A stretch of 64,000 bases of DNA. Origin: Caballeronia choica (lineage in GTDB: Bacteria > Pseudomonadota > Gammaproteobacteria > Burkholderiales > Burkholderiaceae). The notes beneath the pieces are model-generated. The model searched no databases. It saw only the letters and a program-made list of their open reading frames with translations, and had not been told where the DNA came from. The position numbers and the translations under genes are program-made. The stretch covers positions 1 to 64,000 of the forward strand of contig NZ_FCON02000020.1 of assembly GCF_001544535.1 (NCBI RefSeq), read 5' to 3'. Of this stretch, positions 47,104 to 55,375 are shown piece by piece. Within the stretch, counting starts at the first letter, position 1. Every line of letters begins with the position of its first letter.

Positions 47104-47403
47104 CTAGCAGCACCAAGAAGACCGTTGCTGCCGCTTCTCGTTGGATAAGCGTATCGAAGTTGCTGTAGATGGGCCGTAATCGGTAGCGATGTAACGCTGG
47201 GACCAAGCAGGAGTTGAAGCAGGAAAGGTTGTAGCTGTACCGCAGTGCCGCAGTACCCACCGAAGTTGCCAGCAGTAAAAGTTGATGTTGCGCCCCGCGC
47301 CGGGACATTCCGGGCGGGGCACTTCCTTTGGTGCGCCGTCCGCCGGCTTGACTTTCGCGCCCAGCTGCGAAAACGGATCATCGTTTTCGATCTTCTCCGC
47401 CAT
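47104..47403 (-). CDS. Possible small protein at the end of the PRTRC cluster
   Basis: A 99-codon frame starting MAEKIENDDPFSQLGAKVKP. The first 40 residues look coding; the rest (Trp/Cys-rich, NINFYCWQLRWVLRH) has unusual composition and may be out of frame. It lies 87 bases past the ThiF stop, beyond a gccgattcc/ggaatcggc hairpin. Not recognised. Confidence 0.35.
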   Translation of the reverse strand: MAEKIENDDPFSQLGAKVKPADGAPKEVPRPECPGAGRNINFYCWQLRWVLRHCGTATTFPASTPAWSQRYIATDYGPSTATSIRLSNEKRQQRSSWCC

Positions 47404-47489
47404 GTCACTCACATCGATCTTTCGTCGCTTCGCGAGCTTGTCACCCCGAAGGCTACAGTGCCGATTCCTTGGAAGGGAATCGGCATCGT

Positions 47490-48332
47490 TTAGTCCGCGC
47501 TTTTACTCTTTCGAACTTTGCGCGGCCCTTTTGCGGGTGGCTTCGATAGGTCATATCCGAAGCGCGCCCATGCGACAGGGTCCAGTGGAATCGGGTTCGT
47601 GCGGCCCGTCTTCAGGTTCACGAAGACCCCCGAAAACGGCACGGCGCCCGTCGTGAACATCGCCCACAGCAGGTTGAACGCTTGAACCGCGATCGCCTGA
47701 TTGATGACCAACGACTGCTTGCGCAGCGCGTCGGCCATCGAGCACGAAGGCGTCTCGTCTTTCGCGTCGAGCGACGGATTGATGAGTTCAGGAAACAACT
47801 CGCCCACATGGGGCAAGCGCTCCGGGTTCGCTTTATTCGTTTGCTGAAAGCGCGCCGGCTCCGACTGACCAATGACGACCTGGCCACGGTCGCTGCCGTT
47901 GCCACAGTCGAGGTAGTACAGGGCGCAGGCTTTGGTCGCATCGACAATCGCGCGACGAGCCGCTCGCGTATCGACACAACCGATCACCAGATCGACGTTG
48001 TAGCAAGCCACACTTTTCGTGAACCGGGAGGTTTCCGCCCGCCAGTTCGTGCCCATGAGCATGTTCAATCGATTGACGATGAGTGAGGCTTTGTACTCAC
48101 CCATGTCGTTCGGATAAAACCCCTGCCGGCCGACGTTTGTCGGGCTGACCCGGTCGTCGTCGTAGACAGTGCACTCGATGCCGCCGGCGTGGCCTAGTTC
48201 CAGCATCGCGTGATGCAGGCGAGCCAGATTGGGCAAGACCGCGCTGCCCGTCCCTCCGGCTCCCACGACGATAACTCGCCACGGCCGCTCGATCATGCTG
48301 GCAGGCAGCATATGACGCAGTACTGTGCTCAT
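47490..48332 (-). CDS. PRTRC system ThiF family protein (E1-like)
   Basis: A 280-residue protein; ATG 48332 overlaps the PRTRC A stop (ATGA). The adenylating-enzyme fold is visible: VIVVGAGGTGSAV at 21-32, CTVYDDDRVSPTNVGRQGF, VIGCVDTRAARRAI and YYLDCGNGSDRGQVV. ThiF/E1 enzymes adenylate the C-terminal Gly of ubiquitin-like proteins. Here the likely substrate is PRTRC protein C. The basic Lys-rich C-terminus may contact DNA or partners. Confidence 0.9.
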   Translation of the reverse strand: MSTVLRHMLPASMIERPWRVIVVGAGGTGSAVLPNLARLHHAMLELGHAGGIECTVYDDDRVSPTNVGRQGFYPNDMGEYKASLIVNRLNMLMGTNWRAETSRFTKSVACYNVDLVIGCVDTRAARRAIVDATKACALYYLDCGNGSDRGQVVIGQSEPARFQQTNKANPERLPHVGELFPELINPSLDAKDETPSCSMADALRKQSLVINQAIAVQAFNLLWAMFTTGAVPFSGVFVNLKTGRTNPIPLDPVAWARFGYDLSKPPAKGPRKVRKSKSAD

Positions 48333-48982
48333 AGCGCCTCCGTCGTCGAGAGCGTCGCCCGAACAGCGGCGTACCAAGCTGCAGGTACCCGCTCCACGGT
48401 TTCAAAGACTCCCTTTGCACAAAGACGAAGCGCCATGCTCGGGGTGTGCGAGGTGCAGTTGCCGATCACCAGCGCGAATTTGATTTCGTGCCGGTCATCG
48501 GTATCGTCCGTGCCCGAGAAGAACGCCGGGTGCAGCCCATGCGAGTGGCAGTCCACCACCCGCACCTCATCGGGCCCCAGAATTGGCGGCTCATATCGAA
48601 GTGCCGACGCCGAATGCGACAGGATGGTCACCGGAGCAAGGCGAAACCGCTGCGTCGCCGCACTCCAGACGATCCAGGCGCCCGTTTCGTTCGGAGAAGC
48701 CGCGCGCGCTGTGCGCGCGAACTCGCCCACCAACGCCTCAGGTACGCGCTCACACATCAGCCGTGTCGATTCGGCAACTTCGCCGTAGGGAATGGCGGTG
48801 GCCACCGAGTACGCCGCGATGCGTCGCACCAACGAGAGCCACGGCTGGTTGATTTCAAGAAATACGCCGTTCTGAGCAATCAACAACCGCTCGCCGAATG
48901 CCTGCATCGGCTCCGCCGGCTCACGCCGGGGAACCATCACGGTGGGGAACGAGCGCTGCAAAGCCAGATCTGCTGCGTTCAC
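48329..48982 (-). CDS. PRTRC system protein A (JAB/JAMM metalloprotease)
   Basis: A 217-residue protein with GTG start at 48982 and GGAG seven bases upstream. A complete JAMM motif lies at residues 146-159, H-S-H then seven residues, S, two residues, D (HSHGLHPAFFSGTD). These are the zinc-binding His, His and Asp of MPN/JAB isopeptidases. It is expected to trim or remove the ubiquitin-like PRTRC C protein. It overlaps the ThiF gene and follows PRTRC B by two bases. Confidence 0.88.
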   Translation of the reverse strand: MNAADLALQRSFPTVMVPRREPAEPMQAFGERLLIAQNGVFLEINQPWLSLVRRIAAYSVATAIPYGEVAESTRLMCERVPEALVGEFARTARAASPNETGAWIVWSAATQRFRLAPVTILSHSASALRYEPPILGPDEVRVVDCHSHGLHPAFFSGTDDTDDRHEIKFALVIGNCTSHTPSMALRLCAKGVFETVERVPAAWYAAVRATLSTTEAL

Positions 48983-48984
48983 AA

Positions 48985-49707
48985 TCAGTCTCCAAGTTTC
49001 CCGCGGATGAGGTCTGCGAGGGTTGCGTTCATGGGGATGAGAAGGTCCTTCGGAAACTCGCCCGGGTATTCGCCGTCGAGCATGGCCTTCCAGAAAGCAA
49101 ATTCACTCTTCGGATGGTTCACACGCTTGCCACCGTGGTTGGGGTGCGTGAATGCCGATTCGAAGAAGCCGCATTCCCAGCCGGCAATGGATTCGATGTC
49201 GATGCGCTTCGGGACGTGAGCTGACCCGATGCAAATCTTTCCGAAATCCCAGGTGTTGAAGTAAGGCGGTTCGTGCAGCGTCGATTCAGGGGTTGGGCGG
49301 CTGTCTTCTTGCAGCGCGAACACGCTAAATCCGCGCGACGCTGCATAGAACACCAATCCAGGGTGCGGCACGATTGCCGTGCGCTTACCCAACTCTCGAC
49401 ACTCAAAAAACACGCGTCGCAAACCCGGTCTGCACCACCAGATCACCGCGCTCTGGCTCACCGCCAACACGGTCTCAGGCAGAAACTCCGCCCTCGGTGC
49501 CGCGTTCTGCGCAAGCTCATTCAAGCACCCGATCAACGCCGCACGGTCAATCGGTCGCCCCGCGCCGATCGTTGGACGGTCATCGTCGTTTGAGATCGGA
49601 TGAACCGTCCCATACACCGTCTGACCGCCCCGCTGGGCGTATAGCAAAATGGCTAGATTGGCCGCGACTTCCGCGCCGTGGCCCGGACCCAGGTTCAAGC
49701 CGTTCAT
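48985..49707 (-). CDS. PRTRC system protein B (E2-like)
   Basis: A 240-residue protein with GAGG before the ATG. The segment PHPGLVF, then PYFNTWDFGKICIGSA around residues 148-162, matches the prokaryotic E2-like family, with Cys159 as candidate thioester cysteine and Asn151 near it. It would accept the activated PRTRC C from ThiF. Assignment as E2-like is from published analyses of such operons, applied here by motif. Confidence 0.85.
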   Translation of the reverse strand: MNGLNLGPGHGAEVAANLAILLYAQRGGQTVYGTVHPISNDDDRPTIGAGRPIDRAALIGCLNELAQNAAPRAEFLPETVLAVSQSAVIWWCRPGLRRVFFECRELGKRTAIVPHPGLVFYAASRGFSVFALQEDSRPTPESTLHEPPYFNTWDFGKICIGSAHVPKRIDIESIAGWECGFFESAFTHPNHGGKRVNHPKSEFAFWKAMLDGEYPGEFPKDLLIPMNATLADLIRGKLGD

Positions 49708-49720
49708 AGAAGCACCTCAA

Positions 49721-50860
49721 TTAGCGAGTGACCAACGCGATAACGCGGTCCACACAGTTCAGGATGGAAAGACCCAGTGCCCAGTTCGCGTATTGCTTCC
49801 GGATGGCGTCAGGGGTTTGTGCGAGGGGAATAAAGCCGAGGTATGTCGAGCCATCGCCGCTAGAGTTGAAGTACTCGTAGTGGCTGTCGAGCAGATCTCC
49901 GATGTGAGCACCGTTCTCGGAAATCAGGGAACACGCCGGATAGACGCATTCAAGCCGAAATCCATAGTCGAACAGGGTTCGGTTGCCGGCTCGACGCAGC
50001 AACAGTGTGAGCCGTTCCAGTTCGAGACAGAGCCTGCGCACCCAGCCGCTTTGAAAGCGGCGGATACGCCCAAGCGCGTTGATACCAAGAGCCGAGCGAA
50101 GGAAGTACCGCCTTTGCAGAGCCGACCACTCGGCAACATCCATGTCGTCGGGGCAAAGCTCCGGCCGAACGGTCGAAGGCAAGTAGTGCTCGATCTCGGC
50201 GGCGTCGTCACCAAAGCGGTCTCGAAGCATCTCCATCGCGTCTTCGTCGCTCGCGTGCGGGTCACCGTCCCAGTACCACTGGGCGAACATCCCGAGGAAC
50301 TCGTCAGGCGTTCGGATCCACACTGTTCGAGCGGAAGCGCGGTTGATGAGCGTCAACACGGAGCGCAGAAGACGCGGATGGGCCTTTCGCAACTCGTGAG
50401 CGCGTTCACCGAATTCCCATAGCTGCTCGTCGCCGACCTCAATACCGAGATACAGCGAAGACGCGGGGACGAATTCCTCCCCATCGTAGTGGTACTGGAT
50501 CTGCGCCCGGATTGCTTCGACATCACAAAGGATGAAGTCAAAACCCAGACGCGTCCACCTGGCCCGCTCGCGGTTCACGAACCCGAAAAAGCCGTGGGCA
50601 AGTGCTTCGCCCGCGGACTTAAAGGAGGGCACATCGCGAGAACGAAGCGGCCCCGCCTCGAAGTGGGCTGTCACCAGCGCGGCCAGATCGGGGCTGGCGC
50701 CCCACTGCATCACGCCGTTCACCAGGACGTCGGCATCAAACCCAGGAAGAGTCAGAAAACCATTGGCAGGTCGATGTCGGGCAGCGGCAATGCGTTGCGG
50801 TTGCCAACGCTCTCCTGCGTCAGCGACTTCTGAACCAGGCGGGCGAGGATCGAAGAACAT
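49721..50860 (-). CDS. PRTRC system protein F
   Basis: A 379-residue protein with AGGAG before the ATG. It is predicted soluble, with conserved-looking LGFDFILCDVEAIRAQIQYH and an AQWYWDGDPHASDEDAMEML stretch. Protein F is always clustered with PRTRC A, B, C and ThiF; no biochemical role is known to me. A terminator-like hairpin lies 21 bases before the start (50881-50904). Confidence 0.82.
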   Translation of the reverse strand: MFFDPRPPGSEVADAGERWQPQRIAAARHRPANGFLTLPGFDADVLVNGVMQWGASPDLAALVTAHFEAGPLRSRDVPSFKSAGEALAHGFFGFVNRERARWTRLGFDFILCDVEAIRAQIQYHYDGEEFVPASSLYLGIEVGDEQLWEFGERAHELRKAHPRLLRSVLTLINRASARTVWIRTPDEFLGMFAQWYWDGDPHASDEDAMEMLRDRFGDDAAEIEHYLPSTVRPELCPDDMDVAEWSALQRRYFLRSALGINALGRIRRFQSGWVRRLCLELERLTLLLRRAGNRTLFDYGFRLECVYPACSLISENGAHIGDLLDSHYEYFNSSGDGSTYLGFIPLAQTPDAIRKQYANWALGLSILNCVDRVIALVTR

Positions 50861-50878
50861 GCGGCGATCTCCTTGTCA

Positions 50879-50904
50879 TGAAAAAAAACCGCCCTTTCGG
50901 GCGG
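50879..50904 (-). terminator. Terminator-like hairpin in the leader of PRTRC F
   Basis: ccgccc-gaaa-gggcgg on the minus strand followed by eight U residues, ending about 20 bases before ATG 50860. It could end PRTRC C transcripts or attenuate PRTRC F. Confidence 0.7.
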
Positions 50905-50959
50905 CTCGCGAGTGGATTGGGCACCGGTCGGATTTGACAGTGCCGTGAGCAGGTCACGC

Positions 50960-51190
50960 TTACGCATGACAGTGAGTCGAACAACCTTTGGCGCCTGCCG
51001 CGCGCACAAAGGTAAAGCTCATAACCTCGCCCGAGTAACCGGGGCCGTCGATGGCAGCGGTGGTTAGCTCCGGGTATTGCGCGGAGTAGAGATCGCGGAC
51101 ATCGTCAGGCGTGAAGGTATGGCCCGGATCCGCGAGAGTGACGCCGTTGTAGACAAACTCGCGCGTGAGTGTTGCGACGGAAATGGACAT
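50960..51190 (-). CDS. PRTRC system protein C (ubiquitin-like)
   Basis: A 76-residue protein with AAGGA before the ATG. A beta-grasp pattern is visible: ATLTREFVYNGVTLADPGH, then YSAQYPELTTAAIDGP and MSFTFVRAAGAKG. Homologues I recall end at or near the KG; here seven more residues (CSTHCHA) follow Gly69. If Gly69 is the conjugation point, the tail must be removed, perhaps by the JAMM protein A. Confidence 0.85.
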   Translation of the reverse strand: MSISVATLTREFVYNGVTLADPGHTFTPDDVRDLYSAQYPELTTAAIDGPGYSGEVMSFTFVRAAGAKGCSTHCHA

Positions 51191-51199
51191 GGCAATTCC

Positions 51200-51709
51200 T
51201 TAATCGAAAAGCGATGCGAGGTTGGTCCCGGTGCTGGCCGGTTCCGACGATGCCGACGCGGTTTCCAACGAGCCAGCCAAAGCGGTTTTCTGCTCCTGCG
51301 CGTTGACGTTGCTGTCGTTGACGTTGCTGTCCTCGTCGTTGTCGTCGTCATCTCCCGCGCTCTCAGCGCTCGGTCTACCCGGCGCCGGCGAGACCGGCTT
51401 GCTGCCGCCCTTCGCCAGCGTCTTGGTCGCTTTCGAGACTTGCGTCGTCTTGGCGGCCTCGAGGATGGCAGTCGTGGCTGCAACCTGCTCCGCGAGCGAT
51501 GCATGCGCCCCGGTGTAAGCCGCGAGCGCATCAGCGAAGCCCGCGTCGAGTTCGGCCGCCGGGGCGGTGAGAGCGAGCGGCTGAAGCATGGCAGAGTCTT
51601 TCGCCGTGCCTTGCGGCATGACGAAAACCACCATCTCGTCGCCCCTCATCTGCAATGACAGCGTGAGCTTCGTGCAGGTGCGCAGAAGCGGTTCAATAGC
51701 AACAAACAT
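51200..51709 (-). CDS. PRTRC system protein E
   Basis: A 169-residue protein from ATG 51709 (MFVAIEPLLRTCTKLTLSLQ) with CGGAG upstream. The N-terminal half is compact; the C-terminal half is low-complexity, with an acidic Asp/Asn tract (GDDDDNDEDSNVNDSNVN) encoded by a 12-base tandem repeat. It is part of the cluster and without known activity. A small hairpin with U-tract precedes it (51729-51748). Confidence 0.8.
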   Translation of the reverse strand: MFVAIEPLLRTCTKLTLSLQMRGDEMVVFVMPQGTAKDSAMLQPLALTAPAAELDAGFADALAAYTGAHASLAEQVAATTAILEAAKTTQVSKATKTLAKGGSKPVSPAPGRPSAESAGDDDDNDEDSNVNDSNVNAQEQKTALAGSLETASASSEPASTGTNLASLFD

Positions 51710-51776
51710 AAGAACTCCGAGAAATGAAAAGACCGCCCTATGGCGGCCTGAAGGTGAGATGTTTTGGGCACGACGG

Positions 51777-52004
51777 TTAATCGAAACACCCGTCCTGCTC
51801 AATCGCGTCCGGCATCGCGAAGCCTTCGTCGTATGCAAGAGTGAGAGTCGGTTCGTCCGCGAGGAACGCCGTCACCCTGTCTGCACGCAAGCCGCTGTCG
51901 GTCGAGAGCGCAATCGCCTCATAGAAGTAATCGTCACCCAACCCACAGCGATACAACGCCAGATTCACACGAGCGCGAAGTTGGAGGTCAAACGCAGAGG
52001 TCAT
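51777..52004 (-). CDS. Small hypothetical protein inside the PRTRC cluster
   Basis: A 75-residue acidic protein starting MTSAFDLQLRARVNLALYRC. It lies between ParB and protein E, 15 bases after the ParB stop, in the same direction. Not one of the named PRTRC proteins I know. Likely co-transcribed; function unknown. Confidence 0.55.
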   Translation of the reverse strand: MTSAFDLQLRARVNLALYRCGLGDDYFYEAIALSTDSGLRADRVTAFLADEPTLTLAYDEGFAMPDAIEQDGCFD

Positions 52005-52019
52005 CGTTCCGTTTGACCG

Positions 52020-53690
52020 TTACTTGAAATTGAGGACCTTCGGAATCTTGCCCGTGTAATCGAAGCCTTCGACCGCCAAAAGCGCGTCGATGGCCTCGGG
52101 TTTGGACTTGCCGAAGACTTTTTTGAAGTTCTCGCCGAGCGCGACACGGATGCCTAGCTCGTCGGCTACCACCATCATTTCCGACTTCGTGATCAACTCC
52201 AGAAACTCCTTGCAGAGCCTCCAGTGCTTCGCGAGATCGAGCTTGTGGTGCTTGCACAGGCGGGTCAGGTACTGAACGTCCAGCCCCTGGATCGCAGCGA
52301 TGGTCACGCCTGTGACGGCATGAGCAAGCTGCGCGTCTTCAGCGGTCGCCGTAGCAGCCGCGGCCTTCGTGACGTCGGCCGCCGGAATCTGCTCCTGAGT
52401 GAGCCTCTCCCAGATGCCGGATAGGGTCTTTTGATCGACGCATCGCATCTGATCGGACAGCGCGATCGCAACGAGGTATCGTTGGGCAAGTACAGGGTCT
52501 GCGCCAACCTCACGCCGCAAGGCTTTTCGCCACAACGCCACACGATACTGTTTGATCTTGTCCGATTCGGCCACGACCGTCGCCGTAGGGTTGCTCGTCG
52601 TCGGCGGCTCGCCCGCGCCCTTTCCTAATGCAAACTTGGCTTTCGCCGCGTCCGCTATCTGGTCAGGCTTCGGCTGCATCGCAGCTTTGACCGCTTGCAG
52701 ATGCGCCGCGACCTTCTTCATATTGCACACCATGTCGAAGCACTGGCCCCGATAGACCTTGCCAATCGAGTCAGGCAGACCGCTCACCGCCGCGCCGTAG
52801 TTCTGGCACGCGTGACATGCCTTGGCCTGTTCCTCGCCAACGCCCTTCGGACCGTCGACGGCGAGTTGCACGCGCGTGTGGTTGTCGCCGGCACGCACGA
52901 TTCGCACGACCGGATACTCGTCACGCAGGCCAGTGGCCGTCGCGTCGAGAATTTTTTCGGTCTTCTCGTTGTAGCACGTGCGGTTCGTACAGTTTCCCGT
53001 ACCGATGGACTCCCCGAACATCTCGCCCTGGGTGGACGAGTTGTGCGGGCATCCGGCGCAGTCGGCCTTGTCGAAGATCGCAGCAGCCAACGCACAGGCA
53101 ACCTGTTCGATGGTTTTCTTGACCTCCGCAACCGACTTGGCTTCCTTGATGATCACCGGCAACAGCTTGTCTTGCGTCTCTTTGGGAAGAGCCGCGAGCA
53201 ACTCGGCGTGACCGAGCAGAAGCTGCCGCGTGCTGAGGGCATCGAGCACCGGTGTGCTGCAGTTCATGAGCGCCAAGCGCTTGTCCAGCGTCGCGCGTGA
53301 CCATCCGAAGATTCGCGCCACCTCGTCACGATCGCCCTTGCACAGCCCGACCTGTTCGGCGGCGGCGATCGCTTCTTCCGCCGGCGACATGTCCGCGCGT
53401 TGGATGTTTTCGATGATGGCGAGTTGCTTCGCTTCGACTTCATCGATCTCCTTTACGACGACGGGGATCTCGTAATCCTCGCCGTGTGCGGTCATGGCGG
53501 CTTTGTAGCGGCGACCACCTGCGACGAGGCCGTAACCACCTTCGGCCAGCGTGCGCACGATGACAGGTTGAATGACACCCTTTTCACGCACGGACGCTGT
53601 CAGCTCTTCCATCTCCGCTGGATCGAAATACTTGCGGGGATTGACGCTCGCCTGGATGTGCTTGAGGGCAAGAGTAGGTTGTTGTTTCAT
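52020..53690 (-). CDS. PRTRC system ParB family protein
   Basis: A 556-residue protein from ATG 53690 (MKQQPTLALKHIQASVNPRK). A ParB N-terminal domain is visible: NPRKYFDPAEMEELTASVRE, VIQPVIVR, and the GYGLVAGGRRYKAA box, then AIIENIQRADMSPAEEAIAA and a helix-turn-helix (ARIFGWSRATLDKRLALM). Further on are CxxC pairs (CAGCPHNSS, ACHACQNYG, GQCFDMVC) not found in partition ParB proteins. It is the first gene of the PRTRC operon and may bind the plasmid or its own leader region. Confidence 0.9.
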   Translation of the reverse strand: MKQQPTLALKHIQASVNPRKYFDPAEMEELTASVREKGVIQPVIVRTLAEGGYGLVAGGRRYKAAMTAHGEDYEIPVVVKEIDEVEAKQLAIIENIQRADMSPAEEAIAAAEQVGLCKGDRDEVARIFGWSRATLDKRLALMNCSTPVLDALSTRQLLLGHAELLAALPKETQDKLLPVIIKEAKSVAEVKKTIEQVACALAAAIFDKADCAGCPHNSSTQGEMFGESIGTGNCTNRTCYNEKTEKILDATATGLRDEYPVVRIVRAGDNHTRVQLAVDGPKGVGEEQAKACHACQNYGAAVSGLPDSIGKVYRGQCFDMVCNMKKVAAHLQAVKAAMQPKPDQIADAAKAKFALGKGAGEPPTTSNPTATVVAESDKIKQYRVALWRKALRREVGADPVLAQRYLVAIALSDQMRCVDQKTLSGIWERLTQEQIPAADVTKAAAATATAEDAQLAHAVTGVTIAAIQGLDVQYLTRLCKHHKLDLAKHWRLCKEFLELITKSEMMVVADELGIRVALGENFKKVFGKSKPEAIDALLAVEGFDYTGKIPKVLNFK

Positions 53691-53812
53691 TTGCAGGGTC
53701 TCCAAAAGGGGAACCCGCCCCTTCGGGAGTGGTTCCCGAAGGTTTGAACAACGTGAGATTGGCCGGAGTTCGGCGCTTGAGTCGATGCGTCGGAGACGCG
53801 GGTGATAAAGTA
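53691..53812 (-). promoter_or_regulatory. Stem-loop leader, copy A, with switching hairpins
   Basis: On the minus strand cccgcgtc-tcc-gacgcatcgactc opens the leader (53781-53803). Downstream two hairpins compete: ccttcggga/tcccgaagg (53720-53742) and gggaacc/ggttccc with UUUU (53704-53737). They share the gggaacc strand, so only one can form. This is the layout of a transcription attenuator upstream of the PRTRC ParB gene. Confidence 0.65.
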
Positions 53813-54306
53813 AAGATAGAGATTTACTCACCCGATCCAAGTTAGAAAGCTCGTTAAATGATGGTACCTTTCCGCCTCTCGACCATCGGCGGTGACCTGC
53901 TGACCGTCTTGCCTCTACATCTGCTCGTCGGATACCCGGTCGAGCGAGTCGATCAGGTTGTTCGGCACGCCGCGTTCTCGCATGAACGTCCGTTCCGAGT
54001 GGTGCCAGATACCGTTTAGGTCATGCAACTTCCCTTCGCGCAAGATTCGAATCGATCCAACTCTCGACCGTGATCGATTTCGGTTCTGCCGCCCGTCGGA
54101 GGGAACTGACTGCTCGCCTCCATAGCAAGGTGCGTGAAAGCAACCGACGACAAAAGCCCGAGAGTTCGCGCTCCACCTTGTATTCGCTGCGAATTTCCAT
54201 TCGCAGCGTACTCGGTCCGGCCGTTCGCAAAGACATCTTGCTCGGCATGCGCGACCGCGTCATAGGCCGATGCCTTGTCACTCGATGCGGGGGGCCGTCG
54301 CAGGTT
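53813..54306. other. Intergenic region left of the DnaA boxes
   Basis: About 490 bases. The right end near 53820-53870 should carry the PRTRC promoter (TTGGAT then TATCTT type boxes on the minus strand). The remainder holds no ORF I would call; the frames seen are open by GC bias only. Confidence 0.35.
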
Positions 54307-54341
54307 TTATCCACAATTTCTGTGAACAACCCTGTGCACAA
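54307..54341. other. Cluster of three DnaA-box-like 9-mers, candidate origin
   Basis: TTATCCACA (54307-54315, exact consensus), TGTGAACAA (54321-54329) and TGTGCACAA (54333-54341), the last two being TTGTnCACA on the other strand, each one mismatch from TTATnCACA. Three boxes in 35 bases within a non-coding gap are compatible with a replication origin. No initiator gene or iterons are visible nearby. Confidence 0.4.
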
Positions 54342-54412
54342 CCATCGCCGGCGCCTTGCTGGCGAGCCCTTTAAGCCCTTTACGTTACGACTCACGCTTT
54401 GAGATTCGGCGC

Positions 54413-54438
54413 AGTAGATGTAACGCGTTACAGCGACT
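54413..54438. promoter_or_regulatory. 26-bp palindromic operator, copy 4 (imperfect)
   Basis: agtagatgtaacgcgttac with right arm agcgact; two arm positions differ from copy 1. Its centre lies 14.5 bases from the -35 box, as in copy 2. Confidence 0.65.
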
Positions 54439-54439
54439 T

Positions 54440-54468
54440 TTGAAGAAAGATCGCGATTTCGATATAGC
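54440..54468 (+). promoter_or_regulatory. Sigma-70 promoter next to operator copy 4
   Basis: TTGAAG (54440-54445), 17-base spacer, TATAGC (54463-54468). Matches the 37885 promoter in boxes, spacer length and distance to the palindrome. Should drive the exported protein gene at 54630. Confidence 0.7.
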
Positions 54469-54629
54469 TTTCTGGGCGGACATGACACCGTGCTCTCGTC
54501 CGTGCCGGATTAAAGGCGCACATTTGCCACCCCCTTTCGACCGCTCGGCGTCGCCGGTTGTCGCGAAAATACGAACGATCGCTCGCGCGCGCGTGAGCAC
54601 CGGATCTCATCACTAATTCCGAGCCTTCA

Positions 54630-55085
54630 ATGAAGCTCAGTCATCGGGCCGCTGTGTCCATCCTCACCTTGGCCGCTGTCACGTCTGTCGGGTCGATCGG
54701 ACTCGCGACTGCTCAATTTAGCGCACCGAGCAACGCCGCACAGGTCGTAATTAACGCCGTGACGAGCAAGCTCAACGGCGTCGTCGATGCCGTCAGTGAC
54801 TTGCCCGACGACAGGCGGCTAGGCGTCCTCACGCGCCGCGGCGCCCAGTCGATGGACGCTCTGAAGAAAAGCCTCAACGAACAAGGGGTCCAATTGAGCA
54901 TTGCGGAGCTAGAACGTTCGGCATTCCTCGCACGCAACGAGAAGAGGCTCAGCGTATTGCTCGTGCTGACTCTGTTCAATGCCTTCGCGCTGGCTACGGG
55001 CGCGATCTCACTTTTTGACGCGTACTGCGGCAAGGCTCGGCACCGCGCCAACGCGCTGAACTCGCCCGGAGCCTTGAAAACATGA
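54630..55085 (+). CDS. Exported or membrane protein, hypothetical
   Basis: A 151-residue protein. An N-terminal signal or membrane helix (AAVSILTLAAVTSVGSIGLA) covers about 7-26 and a second hydrophobic helix (LLVLTLFNAFALATGAISLF) about 110-129. The central region is helical. Its expression is probably controlled by the palindrome-promoter module 160 bases upstream. The stop overlaps the next start (ATGA). Confidence 0.6.
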   Translation: MKLSHRAAVSILTLAAVTSVGSIGLATAQFSAPSNAAQVVINAVTSKLNGVVDAVSDLPDDRRLGVLTRRGAQSMDALKKSLNEQGVQLSIAELERSAFLARNEKRLSVLLVLTLFNAFALATGAISLFDAYCGKARHRANALNSPGALKT

Positions 55086-55375
55086 GCACGATCTTGGTTG
55101 AATTTGCCGATATCACCCAAGACCCTGCGAGCGCGCGATGCGGGGCAACGCCTGCAAAGGGCATGCCGGACAGTCTCCTTGATGCCCTTATCGGCGCGGG
55201 TTGGGTTGAATATCGCGACTATGCCGCTCCCGGCGTGCTGAAACGAGTCACGGCGCGCTTTCCGACGGACGCGCACCGCGAACAGTTTGCTTTGTCGGTA
55301 CGTCAGATCAGCAATCTTATGGGCACACGCGCGACCGTCTTTCGCGACGGCCTCTGCACGTTCTCAGCGGTATAG
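55082..55375 (+). CDS. Small hypothetical protein coupled to the exported protein
   Basis: A 97-residue soluble protein (MSTILVEFADITQDPASARC) with an ATGA overlap to the upstream gene. No domain recognised. Same operon and same control as the gene at 54630. Confidence 0.55.
   Translation: MSTILVEFADITQDPASARCGATPAKGMPDSLLDALIGAGWVEYRDYAAPGVLKRVTARFPTDAHREQFALSVRQISNLMGTRATVFRDGLCTFSAV

Noticed and set aside
49201-49220. Seventh copy of the stem-loop core (gtcgatgcgcttcgggacg)
   Set aside because: It lies inside the PRTRC B coding sequence and lacks the closing arm, so it is a chance resemblance.
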